From: Actinobacillus vicugnae
GTDB taxonomy: Bacteria > Pseudomonadota > Gammaproteobacteria > Enterobacterales > Pasteurellaceae
NCBI RefSeq assembly: GCF_901687125.1
Contig: NZ_CABFJY010000001.1
Coordinates: forward strand, 1-64,000
Reading direction: 5' to 3'
Length of the DNA: 64,000 bases
This document shows, in pieces, positions 36,632 through 46,886 of the stretch. The notes under the pieces are model-generated. The model saw nothing but the letters and a program-made list of their open reading frames with translations, was not told the origin of the DNA and did not search any database. The position numbers and the translations under genes are program-made. Each line of letters opens with the position of its first letter. Position 1 is the stretch's first letter.

Positions 36632-36736
36632 AACATCCCCAGTTCAAATCTAATTTAAATGGTTGGCATTATCCGATTTTTACTGGTCAGCTTTTATTAC
36701 TCTAAGGAGGTATTTGGTTGGGAATGGGGGTAAAGA

Positions 36737-36750
36737 TTGATTATTATCAA
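36737..36750. promoter_or_regulatory. FNR binding site
   Basis: TTGATTATTATCAA fits the FNR consensus TTGAT-N4-ATCAA in all ten defined positions. It lies between divergent napF and the flavodoxin-fold reductase gene. It is the expected anaerobic activator site of the nap operon. Confidence 0.85.
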
Positions 36751-36830
36751 AGAATAGTTGAGGCAAGTTTTGTATGTAATGCACAATTTTGGCGATAATT
36801 ACGAACGGTTATTATTTAGTGGAGAAAAAT

Positions 36831-37406
36831 ATGAATCACTTAATTATTTATGCTCATCCGAACCCTGAAAGTTTTAATCACGCTATACTTTCACAAGCCA
36901 TTCAAGCCAGCCAAGGACATCAAGTTATCGTGCGAGATTTATATCAACTAAATTTTAATCCAAACTTAACTTGGCAAGAATTTCAATCCAGCCTAATTAG
37001 CCAATATCCCATAGAAATCCAAACCGAACATCAATATTGGCAACAAGCAGACGTCATTACTTTAATTTATCCATTGTGGTGGATGGGCTTTCCTGCGATT
37101 TTGAAAGGTTATTTAGATCGGGTATTAAGTTACGGTTTTGCTTATCAAAATGGCGAAATTGAAAGCATAGGCTTATTAAAAGACAAAAAAATGCAACAGT
37201 TCGTTACCTTAGGTAACCCGAATGAAAAATATCAACAAAAAGGCTTTTTACAAGCGTTTGAACACACTATGGGTAATGGACTTTTCAATTTTTGTGGCAT
37301 TGAACATGTAAAAATGCACTATTTTGGTTGTATTGGACTAGAAAGTACGGATTATTCGGCTATTTTGCGTGAAGTTGCGGATAATTGCCGCAAAATATTA
37401 AGCTAA
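36831..37406 (+). CDS. NAD(P)H:quinone oxidoreductase, flavodoxin-like fold
   Basis: From ATG 36831 (GTGGAG six bases upstream) the product is 191 residues of the NQO1/KefF/MdaB-type flavodoxin-like family. The FMN/FAD phosphate segment is YAHPNPESFNHAI, and the flavin-contacting YPLWWMGFPAILKGYLDRVL block is intact. It is a cytoplasmic two-electron quinone reductase by family; the exact substrate is unknown. It faces away from napF across the FNR site, so it may respond to oxygen. Confidence 0.85.
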   Translation: MNHLIIYAHPNPESFNHAILSQAIQASQGHQVIVRDLYQLNFNPNLTWQEFQSSLISQYPIEIQTEHQYWQQADVITLIYPLWWMGFPAILKGYLDRVLSYGFAYQNGEIESIGLLKDKKMQQFVTLGNPNEKYQQKGFLQAFEHTMGNGLFNFCGIEHVKMHYFGCIGLESTDYSAILREVADNCRKILS

Positions 37407-37486
37407 CTATCCAAAAGTTTTGGAAAATTCGACCGCTTGCATTTTACTGCCCACGCACCATTTTTAATGCGCCAATTCTCTCTAGC

Positions 37487-37513
37487 AAAAAAGCCATCCT
37501 TGCGGATGGCTTT
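37487..37513 (-). terminator. Terminator of the frd operon
   Basis: On the minus strand GCCATCC-GCAA-GGATGGC is followed by a T-run, 16 bases past the frdD stop. Convergent reading could also serve the quinone reductase. Confidence 0.88.
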
Positions 37514-37529
37514 ATTCACGTTATATTGA

Positions 37530-37874
37530 TTACAGTGCAATTACTGCAAATAACACAATCACTGAGTAGAGCGCAGATAAGCCGTAGAATACCCAGCCCC
37601 CAGCAGGAAAGTGAATTTTGAGGTCATGTAAACCGTGATGAACACGGTGCATACCCGCCCACATTGGGAAAATGGTTACCGCTAAAATGACTAATTTACC
37701 AAACCAAGTATGTGCAAAAGCGATAATGTTTTCTGTTGGTAATAAACCGAGCGGTAATAACACGCCTAACATTAAAATTAAGATAGGAAAGCAAATAGCG
37801 CTAATTGTGCCGCCAGCACTGAACATCAACCATACAGGTGGCTCATTAGAACGTTTTGGATCTTGTTTACTCAT
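37530..37874 (-). CDS. frdD: Fumarate reductase membrane anchor FrdD
   Basis: A 114-residue inner-membrane subunit with three hydrophobic helices that, with FrdC, anchors the reductase and binds menaquinol. [17 protein letters not shown] and [13 protein letters not shown] are typical of FrdD. GGGAGG lies one base before an ATG at 37880 and seven bases before the ATG at 37874; the second has proper spacing and gives the usual FrdD length, so I chose it. Last gene of frdABCD. Confidence 0.93.
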   Translation of the reverse strand: MSKQDPKRSNEPPVWLMFSAGGTISAICFPILILMLGVLLPLGLLPTENIIAFAHTWFGKLVILAVTIFPMWAGMHRVHHGLHDLKIHFPAGGWVFYGLSALYSVIVLFAVIAL

Positions 37875-37887
37875 TGCCATTCCTCCC

Positions 37888-38283
37888 TTAGATATAACTT
37901 AATACTAATGCAACAAGGCTGACGATTCCTGTTACCGCCCAAAGTACATTGCGTAAAATATTTGGGTTTACTCGTTCATTATTTACAATGAAAGTTAGTA
38001 CTTGTGGTGTCATCACATAAAGTGTTGCAGCATGATAGAGCAATGCAGCAATACTGATAACGTTTAAAATCAATACGATAGGATTTTGTAAAAAGCCTTT
38101 AAAGCTTTCTAAATCACCATTGCTACCTAAGCTAATTACCCCATAAAGTAGCACAAGGCAGAACCATACGGTGGCTAAACAAGTTGCTTCCCGCACCATG
38201 TACATTTTATAGAAGCCTAGTTTTGTCCACCAATTTGCTTTCATTTCACGGACATACGCTTTACGTTTAGTTGCTGTTGTCAT
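37888..38283 (-). CDS. frdC: Fumarate reductase membrane anchor FrdC
   Basis: A 131-residue membrane subunit with three helices. The N-terminal [29 protein letters not shown] region is characteristic of FrdC and includes the conserved Arg-Glu near the quinol site, and [15 protein letters not shown] carries the conserved histidine. Eight bases separate it from frdB. Works with FrdD. Confidence 0.94.
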   Translation of the reverse strand: MTTATKRKAYVREMKANWWTKLGFYKMYMVREATCLATVWFCLVLLYGVISLGSNGDLESFKGFLQNPIVLILNVISIAALLYHAATLYVMTPQVLTFIVNNERVNPNILRNVLWAVTGIVSLVALVLSYI

Positions 38284-38291
38284 ATCGCCCC

Positions 38292-39026
38292 CTAGCCTTT
38301 TGGTTTAAGCATTGAAATTACGTAATCTTTCGCACTTTCTAATTTACCTTGGTTAATTGCAGAGGCTGGGCCTACGTGCTTCGGACACACTTCTGAACAA
38401 TAACCAACGAAAGTACAACTCCAGACACCGTTTTTTGAGCTTAATAACTTCATACGTTGCTCACGACCATTATCACGGTTATCTAAGTTATAACGGTGAG
38501 CTAGCGTAATTGCAGCAGGTCCGATAAATTCTGGGTTTAAACCAAATTGTGGACAAGCGGCATAACATAAACCACAGTTAATACACATTGAGAATTGACG
38601 ATATTTCTCTAATTGCGCAGGTGTTTGTTTCGTGCGCTGACCTTCAGGTGCTTTGTTATCAATCACATAAGGTTTGATTGCTTCAATGCTATCAATAAAG
38701 TGACTTAAATCTACCACTAAGTCACGCTCAATCGGGAAGTTCGCAAGCGGTTCAATGCGCATAAAACCGCTATAATCACGTAAGAAGGTTTTACATGCCA
38801 GTTTCGGTTTACCGTTTACCATCATACCGCATGAGCCACAGATTGCCATACGACACGACCAGCGATAAGAAAGCTCTGGCTCAAGTTCATCTTTGATATA
38901 ACCAAGTGCATCTAATAATGAAGTTTGACTATCGAATGGCACTTCATATTTATCTAAATGTGGTTCGCTATCTGTTTCTGGATTGTAGCGAAGCACTTCA
39001 ATGGTCATTTTTTCTAAATTTGCCAT
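38292..39026 (-). CDS. frdB: Fumarate reductase iron-sulfur subunit FrdB
   Basis: A 244-residue subunit holding three iron-sulfur clusters: the N-terminal 2Fe-2S site ([21 protein letters not shown]) and the C-terminal 4Fe-4S and 3Fe-4S sites ([24 protein letters not shown]). It passes electrons from quinol at FrdCD to the flavin of FrdA on the cytoplasmic face. Twelve bases separate it from frdA. Confidence 0.96.
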   Translation of the reverse strand: MANLEKMTIEVLRYNPETDSEPHLDKYEVPFDSQTSLLDALGYIKDELEPELSYRWSCRMAICGSCGMMVNGKPKLACKTFLRDYSGFMRIEPLANFPIERDLVVDLSHFIDSIEAIKPYVIDNKAPEGQRTKQTPAQLEKYRQFSMCINCGLCYAACPQFGLNPEFIGPAAITLAHRYNLDNRDNGREQRMKLLSSKNGVWSCTFVGYCSEVCPKHVGPASAINQGKLESAKDYVISMLKPKG

Positions 39027-39038
39027 ATTCTCGCTCTC

Positions 39039-40838
39039 CTATTTTTGTGCCTGTTCTGCTGCTTTTTTTGCTTTTTCTTGCGCTTCTGCTTCTGCACCGT
39101 ACACACGTTTTGCTGGTTGTGATTTAGTAATTTTCACATCAGAGTATTTGATAGTGGGTGCGCCATCTGCGTTGTAGAATGCTTGAGTGTGTTTGAGGTA
39201 GTTCACATCATCGCGTTCGGTATAGTCTAAACGTTGGTGAGCACCACGAGACTCTTTACGTTCAACAGCTGAGCAAGCGATTGATTGCGCCACATCTAAA
39301 ATAAAGCCTAATTCAATTTTGTAGAGTAAATCAGTATTGAATACGCTTGATTTATCTTTCACGCTGATATTTTTGTAACGTTCTCTTAATTCATGGATTT
39401 TATTTACTGCATCTTCCATACTTTCTTGTGTACGATAGATACCGCAACCTTCTTCCATTGCATCGCCCATTTGGTTACGAATATCCGCCCAAGATTCATT
39501 ACCTTCTTGGCGAGCTAAAGCATGTAAACGAGCAACGACATCTTGTGCTTGTGCATCAATTTGTGCTTGATTACGAGAGCTTGCTTCTTGGGCGCGGCGT
39601 GCCGCATTTTCACCCGCAACTTTACCGAATACAACAAGTTCAGCTAATGAATTAGAACCTAAACGGTTTGCACCGTGTAAGCCTGAAGAAGCACATTCAC
39701 CGACTGCAAATAAACCTTTGATTGAAGTTTCTGCGTTCATATCCACTTCAATACCACCCATGGTGTAATGCACCACTGGGCGTACAGGGATTGGTGACGT
39801 TACAGGATCAACACCTTCATAAGCACGCGCTAATTCGCAGATAAATGGTAAACGCTCAGTTAAGTGTTTTTCACCTAAATGGCGTAAATCTAAGTGAACT
39901 ACGTCCACGCCTTTTGCCGTTTTTAAGGTGTTACCTTTTTTCCATTCTTGCCAGAACGCTTGTGAAACTTTGTCACGAGGACCAAGTTCCATATACTTGT
40001 TTTCAGGTTTACCGATTGGCGTTTCAGGGCCTAGACCATAATCTTGTAAGTAACGGTAACCGTCTTTATTCACTAAGATGCCGCCTTCACCACGACAACC
40101 TTCGGTCATTAAAATACCTGTATTTGGTAAGCCTGTTGGGTGATATTGTACGAATTCCATATCACGAAGTGCCACCCCATGGCGATAAGCCATTGATAAA
40201 CCGTCGCCTGTTACGATACCGCCGTTAGTATTGAAACGATAAGTACGGCAACCACCGCCTGTGGCGATTACTACTGCATTTGCATTGATTTGAACCAGTG
40301 TGCCTTCCATCATATTCATCGCTACACAACCACGAGCTTCGCCGTTGTCGGTAAGAATATCTAATACGAAATGTTCGTCAAAACGTACGATGTTAGGATA
40401 TTTGATAGAGGTTTGGAAAAGAGTGTGTAATAAGTGGAAACCTGTTTTGTCAGCAGCAAACCAAGTACGTTCGATTTTCATCCCACCGAAACGGCGTACG
40501 TTTACTTCACCGTCTGGACGACGAGACCAAGGACAACCCCAACGTTCTAATTGGGTCATTTCGATTGGGGAGTGTTCTACAAAATATTCTACGATATCTT
40601 GTTCACATAACCAGTCGCCACCGCCTACAGTATCATTAAAGTGATTATCAAAAGAGTCGGTATCTTTAATTACCGCCGCTGAACCGCCTTCTGCTGCCAC
40701 TGTATGGCTACGCATAGGATAAACTTTCGAAATTAACGCAATTTTAAGATTTGGATTTGCTTCCGCAGCAGCAATCGCTGCACGTAAACCGCCACCGCCA
40801 GCTCCAATAATTGCGACATCAAAATTAACACTTTGCAT
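39039..40838 (-). CDS. frdA: Fumarate reductase flavoprotein subunit FrdA
   Basis: A 599-residue catalytic subunit reducing fumarate to succinate in anaerobic respiration. The FAD loop AIIGAGGGGLRAAIAAAEAN and the covalent-flavin histidine in RSHTVAAEGGSAAV are present, with catalytic-domain segments GCRGEGGILVNKDGYRYLQD and HYTMGGIEVD. The C-terminus is Ala/Lys/Glu-rich. ATG 40838 is chosen over one four codons earlier on length. First gene of frdABCD, divergent from epmA as in E. coli. Confidence 0.96.
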   Translation of the reverse strand: MQSVNFDVAIIGAGGGGLRAAIAAAEANPNLKIALISKVYPMRSHTVAAEGGSAAVIKDTDSFDNHFNDTVGGGDWLCEQDIVEYFVEHSPIEMTQLERWGCPWSRRPDGEVNVRRFGGMKIERTWFAADKTGFHLLHTLFQTSIKYPNIVRFDEHFVLDILTDNGEARGCVAMNMMEGTLVQINANAVVIATGGGCRTYRFNTNGGIVTGDGLSMAYRHGVALRDMEFVQYHPTGLPNTGILMTEGCRGEGGILVNKDGYRYLQDYGLGPETPIGKPENKYMELGPRDKVSQAFWQEWKKGNTLKTAKGVDVVHLDLRHLGEKHLTERLPFICELARAYEGVDPVTSPIPVRPVVHYTMGGIEVDMNAETSIKGLFAVGECASSGLHGANRLGSNSLAELVVFGKVAGENAARRAQEASSRNQAQIDAQAQDVVARLHALARQEGNESWADIRNQMGDAMEEGCGIYRTQESMEDAVNKIHELRERYKNISVKDKSSVFNTDLLYKIELGFILDVAQSIACSAVERKESRGAHQRLDYTERDDVNYLKHTQAFYNADGAPTIKYSDVKITKSQPAKRVYGAEAEAQEKAKKAAEQAQK

Positions 40839-40951
40839 AATGCACTCCAAAAGAAGATAAATTAATCAATATAACTTACCCGCATTGTGCCACTATTTTT
40901 TGTGCAATATAAGCCTATTTCGTGTTTTATTTTGGTAAAAATTTGCGTTTT

Positions 40952-40965
40952 GTGATCTACCTCAA
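40952..40965. promoter_or_regulatory. FNR/CRP-like site upstream of frdA
   Basis: GTGATCTACCTCAA matches the FNR pattern TTGAT-N4-ATCAA at eight of ten positions and includes a CRP-like TGTGA half. It is about 115 bases before frdA. The 346-base gap between frdA and epmA also holds paired TTGCAA words near 41056-41072 and no gene. Confidence 0.5.
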
Positions 40966-41184
40966 AAAAGGTAGTAAATCATTGAATGTATTGAGAATTA
41001 ATCGCAATCGTAGATGAGAATCTGTCGCATTAAGCGGTGGTTTTTTGTGATAATTTTGCAATTTATGTTGCAAATTTTTTAGGGAAAAGATCAAACTAAT
41101 TTGGTTTAATTTTGAAATTTCACTTCGCAAAGTTATCGAATTCTCGCTAAAATCTGATTTTATTTTCTTGCTAAATTATTTCTT

Positions 41185-42168
41185 ATGAGCGAACTAAATC
41201 TTGCAAATATTGAATGGAAACCGACCGCTTCCATTCAAAACCTTATTAAACGCAGTAAAATTATGGCGGAAATTCGCCAATTTTTTAAAGATCGTGGCGT
41301 ATTAGAGGTTGAAACACCAGCGTTAAGTGAATTTTCGGTCACCGATGTTCATCTTTCTACATTCAGCACCCAATTTTTATCGCCTTTCGCCAGCGAAGCA
41401 AAAACGTTACACCTCATGACTAGCCCTGAATACCATATGAAACGTTTATTAGCGGCGGGAAGCGGTGCGATTTTCCAATTATGCCGCGTGTTCCGTAACG
41501 AGGAAGCAGGCAAACGCCACAACCCCGAATTTACCATGTTGGAATGGTATCGCCCGCATTTTGATATGTATCGTTTGATCAATGAAGTCGATGATTTGCT
41601 TCAGCAAATTTTAGATTGTGAACCCGCTGAATCTTACAGCTACCAATTTGTATTTCAAACTTATGTGGGATTAGACCCTCTGTCTGCAACACGTGCGCAA
41701 CTCATTGAAAAAGCACGTAAACATGGTTTCCCTTGTGAAGATGATGAAAACCGAGATACTTTGCTCCAATTCCTGTTCAGTGAAATTGTCGAGCCGAATA
41801 TCGGTAAGGAACGCCCAACCGCAGTTTATCATTTCCCGTCTTCACAGGCGGCACTAGCGCAAATTAGCTCGGAAGATCACCGCGTGGCGGAACGTTTTGA
41901 AGTGTATTATCAAGGTTTAGAACTGGCAAACGGCTTCCACGAATTAAGCGATGCCAAAGAACAAATGCGCCGTTTTGAACAAGATAATGTGCAACGCACG
42001 CAAATGAATTTACCGCCACAGCAGTTAGACACTCGCTTTCTTGCGGCGCTTAAAGCAGGTATTCCAAATTGTTCTGGTGTGGCGTTAGGCGTGGATCGAC
42101 TGATGATGATTGCGATGAATGCAGAAAAAATTGAAGAAGTCATGGCATTTAGCGTCGAAAGCGCTTAA
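41185..42168 (+). CDS. epmA: Elongation factor P--(R)-beta-lysine ligase EpmA (PoxA/GenX)
   Basis: A 327-residue class II lysyl-tRNA-synthetase-like enzyme lacking the anticodon-binding domain, as EpmA does. It attaches (R)-beta-lysine to elongation factor P. Class II motifs: motif 2 [20 protein letters not shown], and motif 3 [14 protein letters not shown]. The [15 protein letters not shown] segment binds the lysine analogue. The partner genes epmB and efp are not in the window. Divergent from frdA. Confidence 0.95.
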   Translation: MSELNLANIEWKPTASIQNLIKRSKIMAEIRQFFKDRGVLEVETPALSEFSVTDVHLSTFSTQFLSPFASEAKTLHLMTSPEYHMKRLLAAGSGAIFQLCRVFRNEEAGKRHNPEFTMLEWYRPHFDMYRLINEVDDLLQQILDCEPAESYSYQFVFQTYVGLDPLSATRAQLIEKARKHGFPCEDDENRDTLLQFLFSEIVEPNIGKERPTAVYHFPSSQAALAQISSEDHRVAERFEVYYQGLELANGFHELSDAKEQMRRFEQDNVQRTQMNLPPQQLDTRFLAALKAGIPNCSGVALGVDRLMMIAMNAEKIEEVMAFSVESA

Positions 42169-42177
42169 TCGTAGTAA

Positions 42178-42235
42178 ACAAGCGGTCAAATTTAGCTGAA
42201 ATTTTGCAAAAAATTAGCTAAATTTGACCGCTTGT
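42178..42235 (+). terminator. Inverted pair of uptake sequences acting as epmA terminator
   Basis: ACAAGCGGTCAAATTTAGCT and its exact 20-base reverse complement face each other across an 18-base spacer, starting nine bases after the epmA stop. The stem is long enough to terminate transcription, and both arms are full uptake signals. Confidence 0.85.
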
Positions 42236-42297
42236 CATTTGGGGAAAAGGCGTGATTTAGGATAGAATGGCAGGATTTTTATAACGAGAGAAAAACC

Positions 42298-43758
42298 ATG
42301 TTAAACCAAGTTTCAGAAAGTTTGCTTGCACCAAGCGGACTTGAATTATCACACTTAACTCGAGTGCTTGATCATTTTTCTAATCGTCAGATCGATTATG
42401 CAGATTTGTATTTCCAATTAAGCCAAGACGAAAGCTGGTCGTTGGAAGATTCGATTATCAAAGAAGGCGGTTTTTATATTGATCGTGGTTTTGGTGTGCG
42501 TGCGGTTTCAGGCGAAAAAACCGGCTTTGCTTACGCAGATCAAATCGGCTTAGAACAATTAGAACAATGCGCTACAGCGGCTCGTTCAATTACTAGTGCA
42601 AGCGGTCAATTATTCGTAAAAAATTTCAAAGAGACCATCGCCATTCCACGTTACGCTTCAATCAATCCGTTAGATACGCTTAGCCGTGAGCAAAAAGTGG
42701 AGCTATTGCAATTAGTGGACAAAGTTGCGCGTGCGGAAGATCGCCGTGTGATTCAAGTTAATGCAAGCCTTTCTGCAGTGTATGAAGAAATGCTAGTTGC
42801 TGCAACAGACGGTACACTGGCAGCAGATATTCGACCGCTAGTACGTTTATCGGTGTCAGTGTTGGTAGAAGAAAACGGCAAACGTGAGCGTGGCTCTGCA
42901 GGTGCAGGCGGGCGTTTCGGTTTAAATTGGTTCTTTGAGCCACAAGTGGTCAATGGCGAAATGACGGGTGATACCCGTGCGATTTACCTTGCTAAAGAAG
43001 CGGTGCGTATGGCGCTCGTGAATTTAGGTGCAATGCCAGCACCAGCAGGAACAATGCCGATTGTACTGGGAGCAGGTTGGCCTGGTATTTTATTGCACGA
43101 AGCGGTGGGGCACGGTTTAGAAGGCGATTTTAACCGTAAAGAATCTTCGTTGTTCACAGGCAAAATTGGTGAATTGGTGACTTCGCCACTTTGTACTATT
43201 GTGGATGATGGTACTGTTGCTGATGTACGTGGTTCCATTACGGTGGATGATGAGGGTATGCCTTCACAACGTAATGTGTTGATCGAAAATGGTATTTTAA
43301 AAGGCTACATTCAAGATAAACTTAATGCTCGCTTAATGGGCGTGGCACCAACAGGCAATGGTCGCCGTGAATCTTATGCGCATTTGCCAATGCCTCGCAT
43401 GACAAACACTTATCTCACGGAAGGTTCGCACAGTTTTGAAGAGATGATTGAATCAGTCGATTACGGTATCTACGCACCGCATTTCAGTGGCGGTCAGGTC
43501 GATATTACTTCGGGTAAATTTGTGTTCTCAACCGCAGAAGCTTATTTAATCGAAAAGGGCAAAATCACGAAGCCAGTTACAGGCGCAACCCTTATCGGGA
43601 GTGGGATTGATGCAATGCAACAAGTTTCTATGGTGGGTAAGAAAATGCAACTCGACCCAGGTATTGGCACCTGTGGTAAAGAAGGACAATCTGTGCCTGT
43701 TGGCGTAGGACAACCGACAGTGAAACTCGATAAAATTACGGTTGGTGGTAGAGGCTAA
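42298..43758 (+). CDS. tldD: Metalloprotease TldD
   Basis: A 486-residue subunit of the TldD/TldE cytoplasmic zinc protease, which degrades unfolded peptides and processes microcin-type precursors in enterobacteria. The zinc site is [15 protein letters not shown] (HExxxH), with a later conserved [18 protein letters not shown] near the C-terminus supplying the cysteine ligand. Length is close to the 481 residues of E. coli TldD. tldE (pmbA) is not in the window. Confidence 0.95.
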   Translation: MLNQVSESLLAPSGLELSHLTRVLDHFSNRQIDYADLYFQLSQDESWSLEDSIIKEGGFYIDRGFGVRAVSGEKTGFAYADQIGLEQLEQCATAARSITSASGQLFVKNFKETIAIPRYASINPLDTLSREQKVELLQLVDKVARAEDRRVIQVNASLSAVYEEMLVAATDGTLAADIRPLVRLSVSVLVEENGKRERGSAGAGGRFGLNWFFEPQVVNGEMTGDTRAIYLAKEAVRMALVNLGAMPAPAGTMPIVLGAGWPGILLHEAVGHGLEGDFNRKESSLFTGKIGELVTSPLCTIVDDGTVADVRGSITVDDEGMPSQRNVLIENGILKGYIQDKLNARLMGVAPTGNGRRESYAHLPMPRMTNTYLTEGSHSFEEMIESVDYGIYAPHFSGGQVDITSGKFVFSTAEAYLIEKGKITKPVTGATLIGSGIDAMQQVSMVGKKMQLDPGIGTCGKEGQSVPVGVGQPTVKLDKITVGGRG

Positions 43759-43836
43759 TTGAAGCAATAAGCGGTCATTTTTGACTGATATTTTACAAAT
43801 TATCTGCATTTTGCAGATAGCAATAAGGAAAACAAT

Positions 43837-44718
43837 ATGGCATGGGTACAAATTCGTTTAAATAGTACGGATAAACAGGCAGAGCAAATTAGTGATTTTT
43901 TAGAAGAAATTGGTGCAGTATCGGTAACCTTTATGGACAGCCAAGATACGCCAATTTTTGAGCCATTACCTGGTGAAACTCGCTTATGGGGGAATACCGA
44001 TGTAGTGGGGTTATTTGATGCGGAAACCGATATGAATGCGGTAGTAGAAGCATTGCTGGCAAGCGGTCTAGTTTTGGCTGATTTTGCCCATAAAATCGAG
44101 CAAATTGAAGATAAAGATTGGGAACGTGAGTGGATGGATAATTTCCACCCAATGCAATTCGGTAAACGTTTATGGATTTGTCCAAGTTGGCGTGAAGTGC
44201 CAGATGAAAATGCGGTAAATGTGATGTTAGATCCAGGTTTAGCATTTGGTACGGGGACACACTCAACTACGGCGCTTTGTTTACAATGGCTAGATAGCTT
44301 AGATCTTGAAGGTAAAACGGTGATCGATTTCGGTTGTGGTTCAGGAATTTTAGCGATTGCAGCACTTAAACTCGGGGCGAAACAAGCGATCGGGATTGAT
44401 ATTGATCCACAAGCAATTCTCGCTTCAACCAATAATGCGCAAGCAAATGGTGTAGCCGATCGTTTACAGTTATTTTTAGCGAAAGATCAGCCACAAAATC
44501 TACAGGCTGATGTGGTGGTGGCGAATATTCTAGCTGGTCCACTTAAAGAGCTTGCACCAAATATTATTACCTTAGTTAAACCACAAGGCGATTTAGGATT
44601 ATCAGGTATTTTAGCAACCCAAGCGGCTTCTGTTTGTGAGGCTTACGCAGGTGATTTCAAACTTGATCCTGTTGTGGAAAAAGAAGAATGGTGTCGTATT
44701 ACTGGGGTGAAGCAATAA
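43837..44718 (+). CDS. prmA: Ribosomal protein L11 methyltransferase
   Basis: A 293-residue S-adenosylmethionine-dependent enzyme that trimethylates ribosomal protein L11. The SAM site reads [20 protein letters not shown] and [10 protein letters not shown]; the substrate segment [18 protein letters not shown] and [11 protein letters not shown] complete the signature. AAGGAAAAC precedes ATG. In H. influenzae prmA is followed by dusB and fis; here a terminator and an AT-rich island follow instead. Confidence 0.96.
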   Translation: MAWVQIRLNSTDKQAEQISDFLEEIGAVSVTFMDSQDTPIFEPLPGETRLWGNTDVVGLFDAETDMNAVVEALLASGLVLADFAHKIEQIEDKDWEREWMDNFHPMQFGKRLWICPSWREVPDENAVNVMLDPGLAFGTGTHSTTALCLQWLDSLDLEGKTVIDFGCGSGILAIAALKLGAKQAIGIDIDPQAILASTNNAQANGVADRLQLFLAKDQPQNLQADVVVANILAGPLKELAPNIITLVKPQGDLGLSGILATQAASVCEAYAGDFKLDPVVEKEEWCRITGVKQ

Positions 44719-44793
44719 GCGGTCATTTTGGTCAGAACATTTGCGGTATTATGTAGAGCTTGCACAAAACCCAAATTCAGCCTTAACCGCATA

Positions 44794-44836
44794 AAAAATA
44801 CCTTTACTCGTTATACAGGTAAAGGTATTTTACTTT
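44794..44836 (+). terminator. Terminator of prmA
   Basis: AAATACCTTTA pairs with TAAAGGTATTT across a 13-base loop, followed by TACTTTATTT. Confidence 0.8.
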
Positions 44837-44929
44837 ATTTTAAGCACCAAAATGAATTAAGTACTAATATTAACTAAGTGCTTCTAATTATTCTTTAGTT
44901 AGAGGTGTTACACTTTGTCTTTGTTTTTC

Positions 44930-45320
44930 TCAAATTTTATCTAATAGCATTTCTTCCATAATGCAAGGGTAAGCACTTTCTGTGGAAGTGATATAGCCTT
45001 GTTGAGTAAATTGTTGTCGTCCTTTGGACGGACAATTTAAATGTAGGTTATCTTCGGCAAAGCAGACGGTGGTGTTACCCAGCTCATTTTCATTAAGCGA
45101 CAAGCACTTGTTTATTGGTAATTTCATATGCCCCATAAATAATATGGTATTCAAAAGGACATGTTGTTCTCGCTTTACTGATTTTTCGTAAGGTATCATA
45201 AAGTAATGGATAACCATCGTCTGATATATTGGAATACATTGTGGCTAATTCTTTCATAAAGCACTTAAATTCTTCATAATTCATTACGGCTAAATCCGTA
45301 TTAATCTGTGAGGTTTCCAT
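44930..45320 (-). pseudogene. Unknown gene, probably frameshifted
   Basis: Two short frames appear to be one broken gene. From 45320, METSQINTDLAVMNYEEFKC and then RKISKARTTCPFEYHIIYGA ends at TAA 45093. A second frame overlaps it and carries NENELGNTTVCFAEDNLHLN and a long hydrophilic tail to 44930. Joined near 45105 they would give about 130 residues. No family recognised and no clear ribosome site before 45320. The region is AT-rich, like the rest of the island. Confidence 0.35.
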
Positions 45321-45820
45321 AAAAGAATAATGAATGTTAAGATACTCTGACTTAAATTGAGCTTGCTACTCTTACAAGTAGTAATTTACATTTTGCCAAT
45401 TTACATTCAATATCAGGAACACTTTTGCAATTTATGATTATTATATGCAAGATCATTAATGTAGTGACTAAGAATGTGCGTCAGTTATCTTAACAGCGAA
45501 ATGCTAACTAGCCTAACTAACATGTAAGTCAACAGAAAACTCATAATGTAAAATGATTCAATCAAGCGAAAAGAATATCTGTTTCCAAACTTAATTTCTG
45601 CTAAGTTTATGTATCAGGGCTTGTGAAAATCTTCATTATTGATAGAGATTGCGCAATTAAAACTTGTACTATCCCATGCTAACGATAAAGAAAGCCTGAT
45701 GAATAAGTTACTTGAAAAGAAGAATAATGATGAGATTAATGCTTAAAAGAATTTTGCAAGTAGTTAATTTTAGAGGATAATTATCTTGATGGTAATTCTA
45801 GATGTGAAAGGAAATTTATA
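45321..45820. other. AT-rich stretch without a recognisable gene
   Basis: Five hundred bases hold no gene I can support. One short open stretch on the plus strand, ending at TAA 45744-45746, encodes SHANDKESLMNKLLEKKNND, a charged helix that looks like the tail of a lost gene. GTGAAAGGAAATTTATA at the right edge is the ribosome site of the DUF262 gene. Confidence 0.5.
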
Positions 45821-46885
45821 ATGTCTTTTTTAACAGAAAATGCTAACAATTCATTATTAGAAGAATTAGAACAAGAAATCCGAGATAAACAGCGAATGAC
45901 CTCACACGACATTCGTGAATACCCTATTGGTGTCATTATTGATAAATATATAAACGGTTCAGAAGATAATAGTGCTGAGCTATTTGTTCCTGAATATCAG
46001 AGGGCTTTTCGTTGGAGTGTAAAGCAACAAAGGGAGTTTATTGAATCCATTTTACTCAATTTACCTATTCCCTATTTGTTTGTAGCAGATAATGAAGGTC
46101 GTTTAGAAATTGTAGATGGTAGCCAAAGAATTAGGACCTTAGTGGATTTTGTTCAGAATAAATTCTCTCTAGCTTCCTTAAAATATATTCCTAAAGCAAA
46201 TGGTCTCTATTTTAAAGATTTCCCTAGAGTTAGACAGCTTCGTTTTTTACGCAAAACTCTCAGGATGATAGAGCTAACTGAGGCTGTTGATGAAGAGGCT
46301 CGTAGAGAAATCTTTGCTAGATTAAATTCTGGCGGTTCAAAATTAGAGCCAATGGAGATAAGACGAGGTACAAATGATGGTGAATTCTTGAAATTAATTA
46401 GAAAACTTGCCCAAAATGCAGAATTGCATACATTATGCCCTATAGGATCATCTAAAAAGAAAAAAGCAGAATATGATGAATTAGTATTACGCTATTTCGC
46501 ATATAGTGAAAATTATTTAAACTTCAAACATAGAGTTGATAGCTTTCTTGATGAATATGTTTCATACAAAGAAAATAACTTTAATAAAGATGAGCTAGAA
46601 CATCAATTTATTACAATGTTATCTTTTGTGAAAAAACATTTTAAATATGGGTTTAAAAGAAATAAAACAACTCAAACAGTACCTAGATTGAGATTTGAGG
46701 TAATTGCAGTTGGAACAACTTTGGCTTTAGCAAAAAATCCACAATTAGAACCATCATCAACAGAGGAATGGTTAGAGTCAGATGAGTTTTTAAATCATAT
46801 TCGCTCAGATGGAAGTAATTCAAGACCTAAAGTAAAAGATAGAATAGAATTTGTAAGAGATCAATTACTTGGTAGTAAGCAATAA
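45821..46885 (+). CDS. DUF262 (ParB/Srx-fold) protein
   Basis: A 354-residue protein with a DUF262 N-terminal domain. PEYQRAFRWSVKQQREFIES (about residues 57-76) is followed by the nucleotide-handling motif VDGSQR (98-103) and FARLNSGGSKLEPMEIRRG (165-183). DUF262 is the GmrS-like domain of modification-dependent restriction systems and is also found in other defence proteins, where it binds or hydrolyses nucleotides. The DUF1524 HNH nuclease of full GmrSD proteins is absent here. The HEPN-type gene starts one base after its stop, so the two are very probably co-translated. Confidence 0.85.
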   Translation: MSFLTENANNSLLEELEQEIRDKQRMTSHDIREYPIGVIIDKYINGSEDNSAELFVPEYQRAFRWSVKQQREFIESILLNLPIPYLFVADNEGRLEIVDGSQRIRTLVDFVQNKFSLASLKYIPKANGLYFKDFPRVRQLRFLRKTLRMIELTEAVDEEARREIFARLNSGGSKLEPMEIRRGTNDGEFLKLIRKLAQNAELHTLCPIGSSKKKKAEYDELVLRYFAYSENYLNFKHRVDSFLDEYVSYKENNFNKDELEHQFITMLSFVKKHFKYGFKRNKTTQTVPRLRFEVIAVGTTLALAKNPQLEPSSTEEWLESDEFLNHIRSDGSNSRPKVKDRIEFVRDQLLGSKQ

Positions 46886-46886
46886 A

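Noticed and set aside
36698-36712. TACTCTAAGGAGGTA as a NarP/NarL 7-2-7 site
   Set aside because: The two heptamer-like halves are separated by one base, not two, and it lies closer to napF than the usual arrangement relative to the FNR site; too weak to list.
43800-44432. A 210-residue minus-strand frame
   Set aside because: Antisense shadow of prmA, whose SAM motifs are unambiguous; serine-rich low-information sequence.
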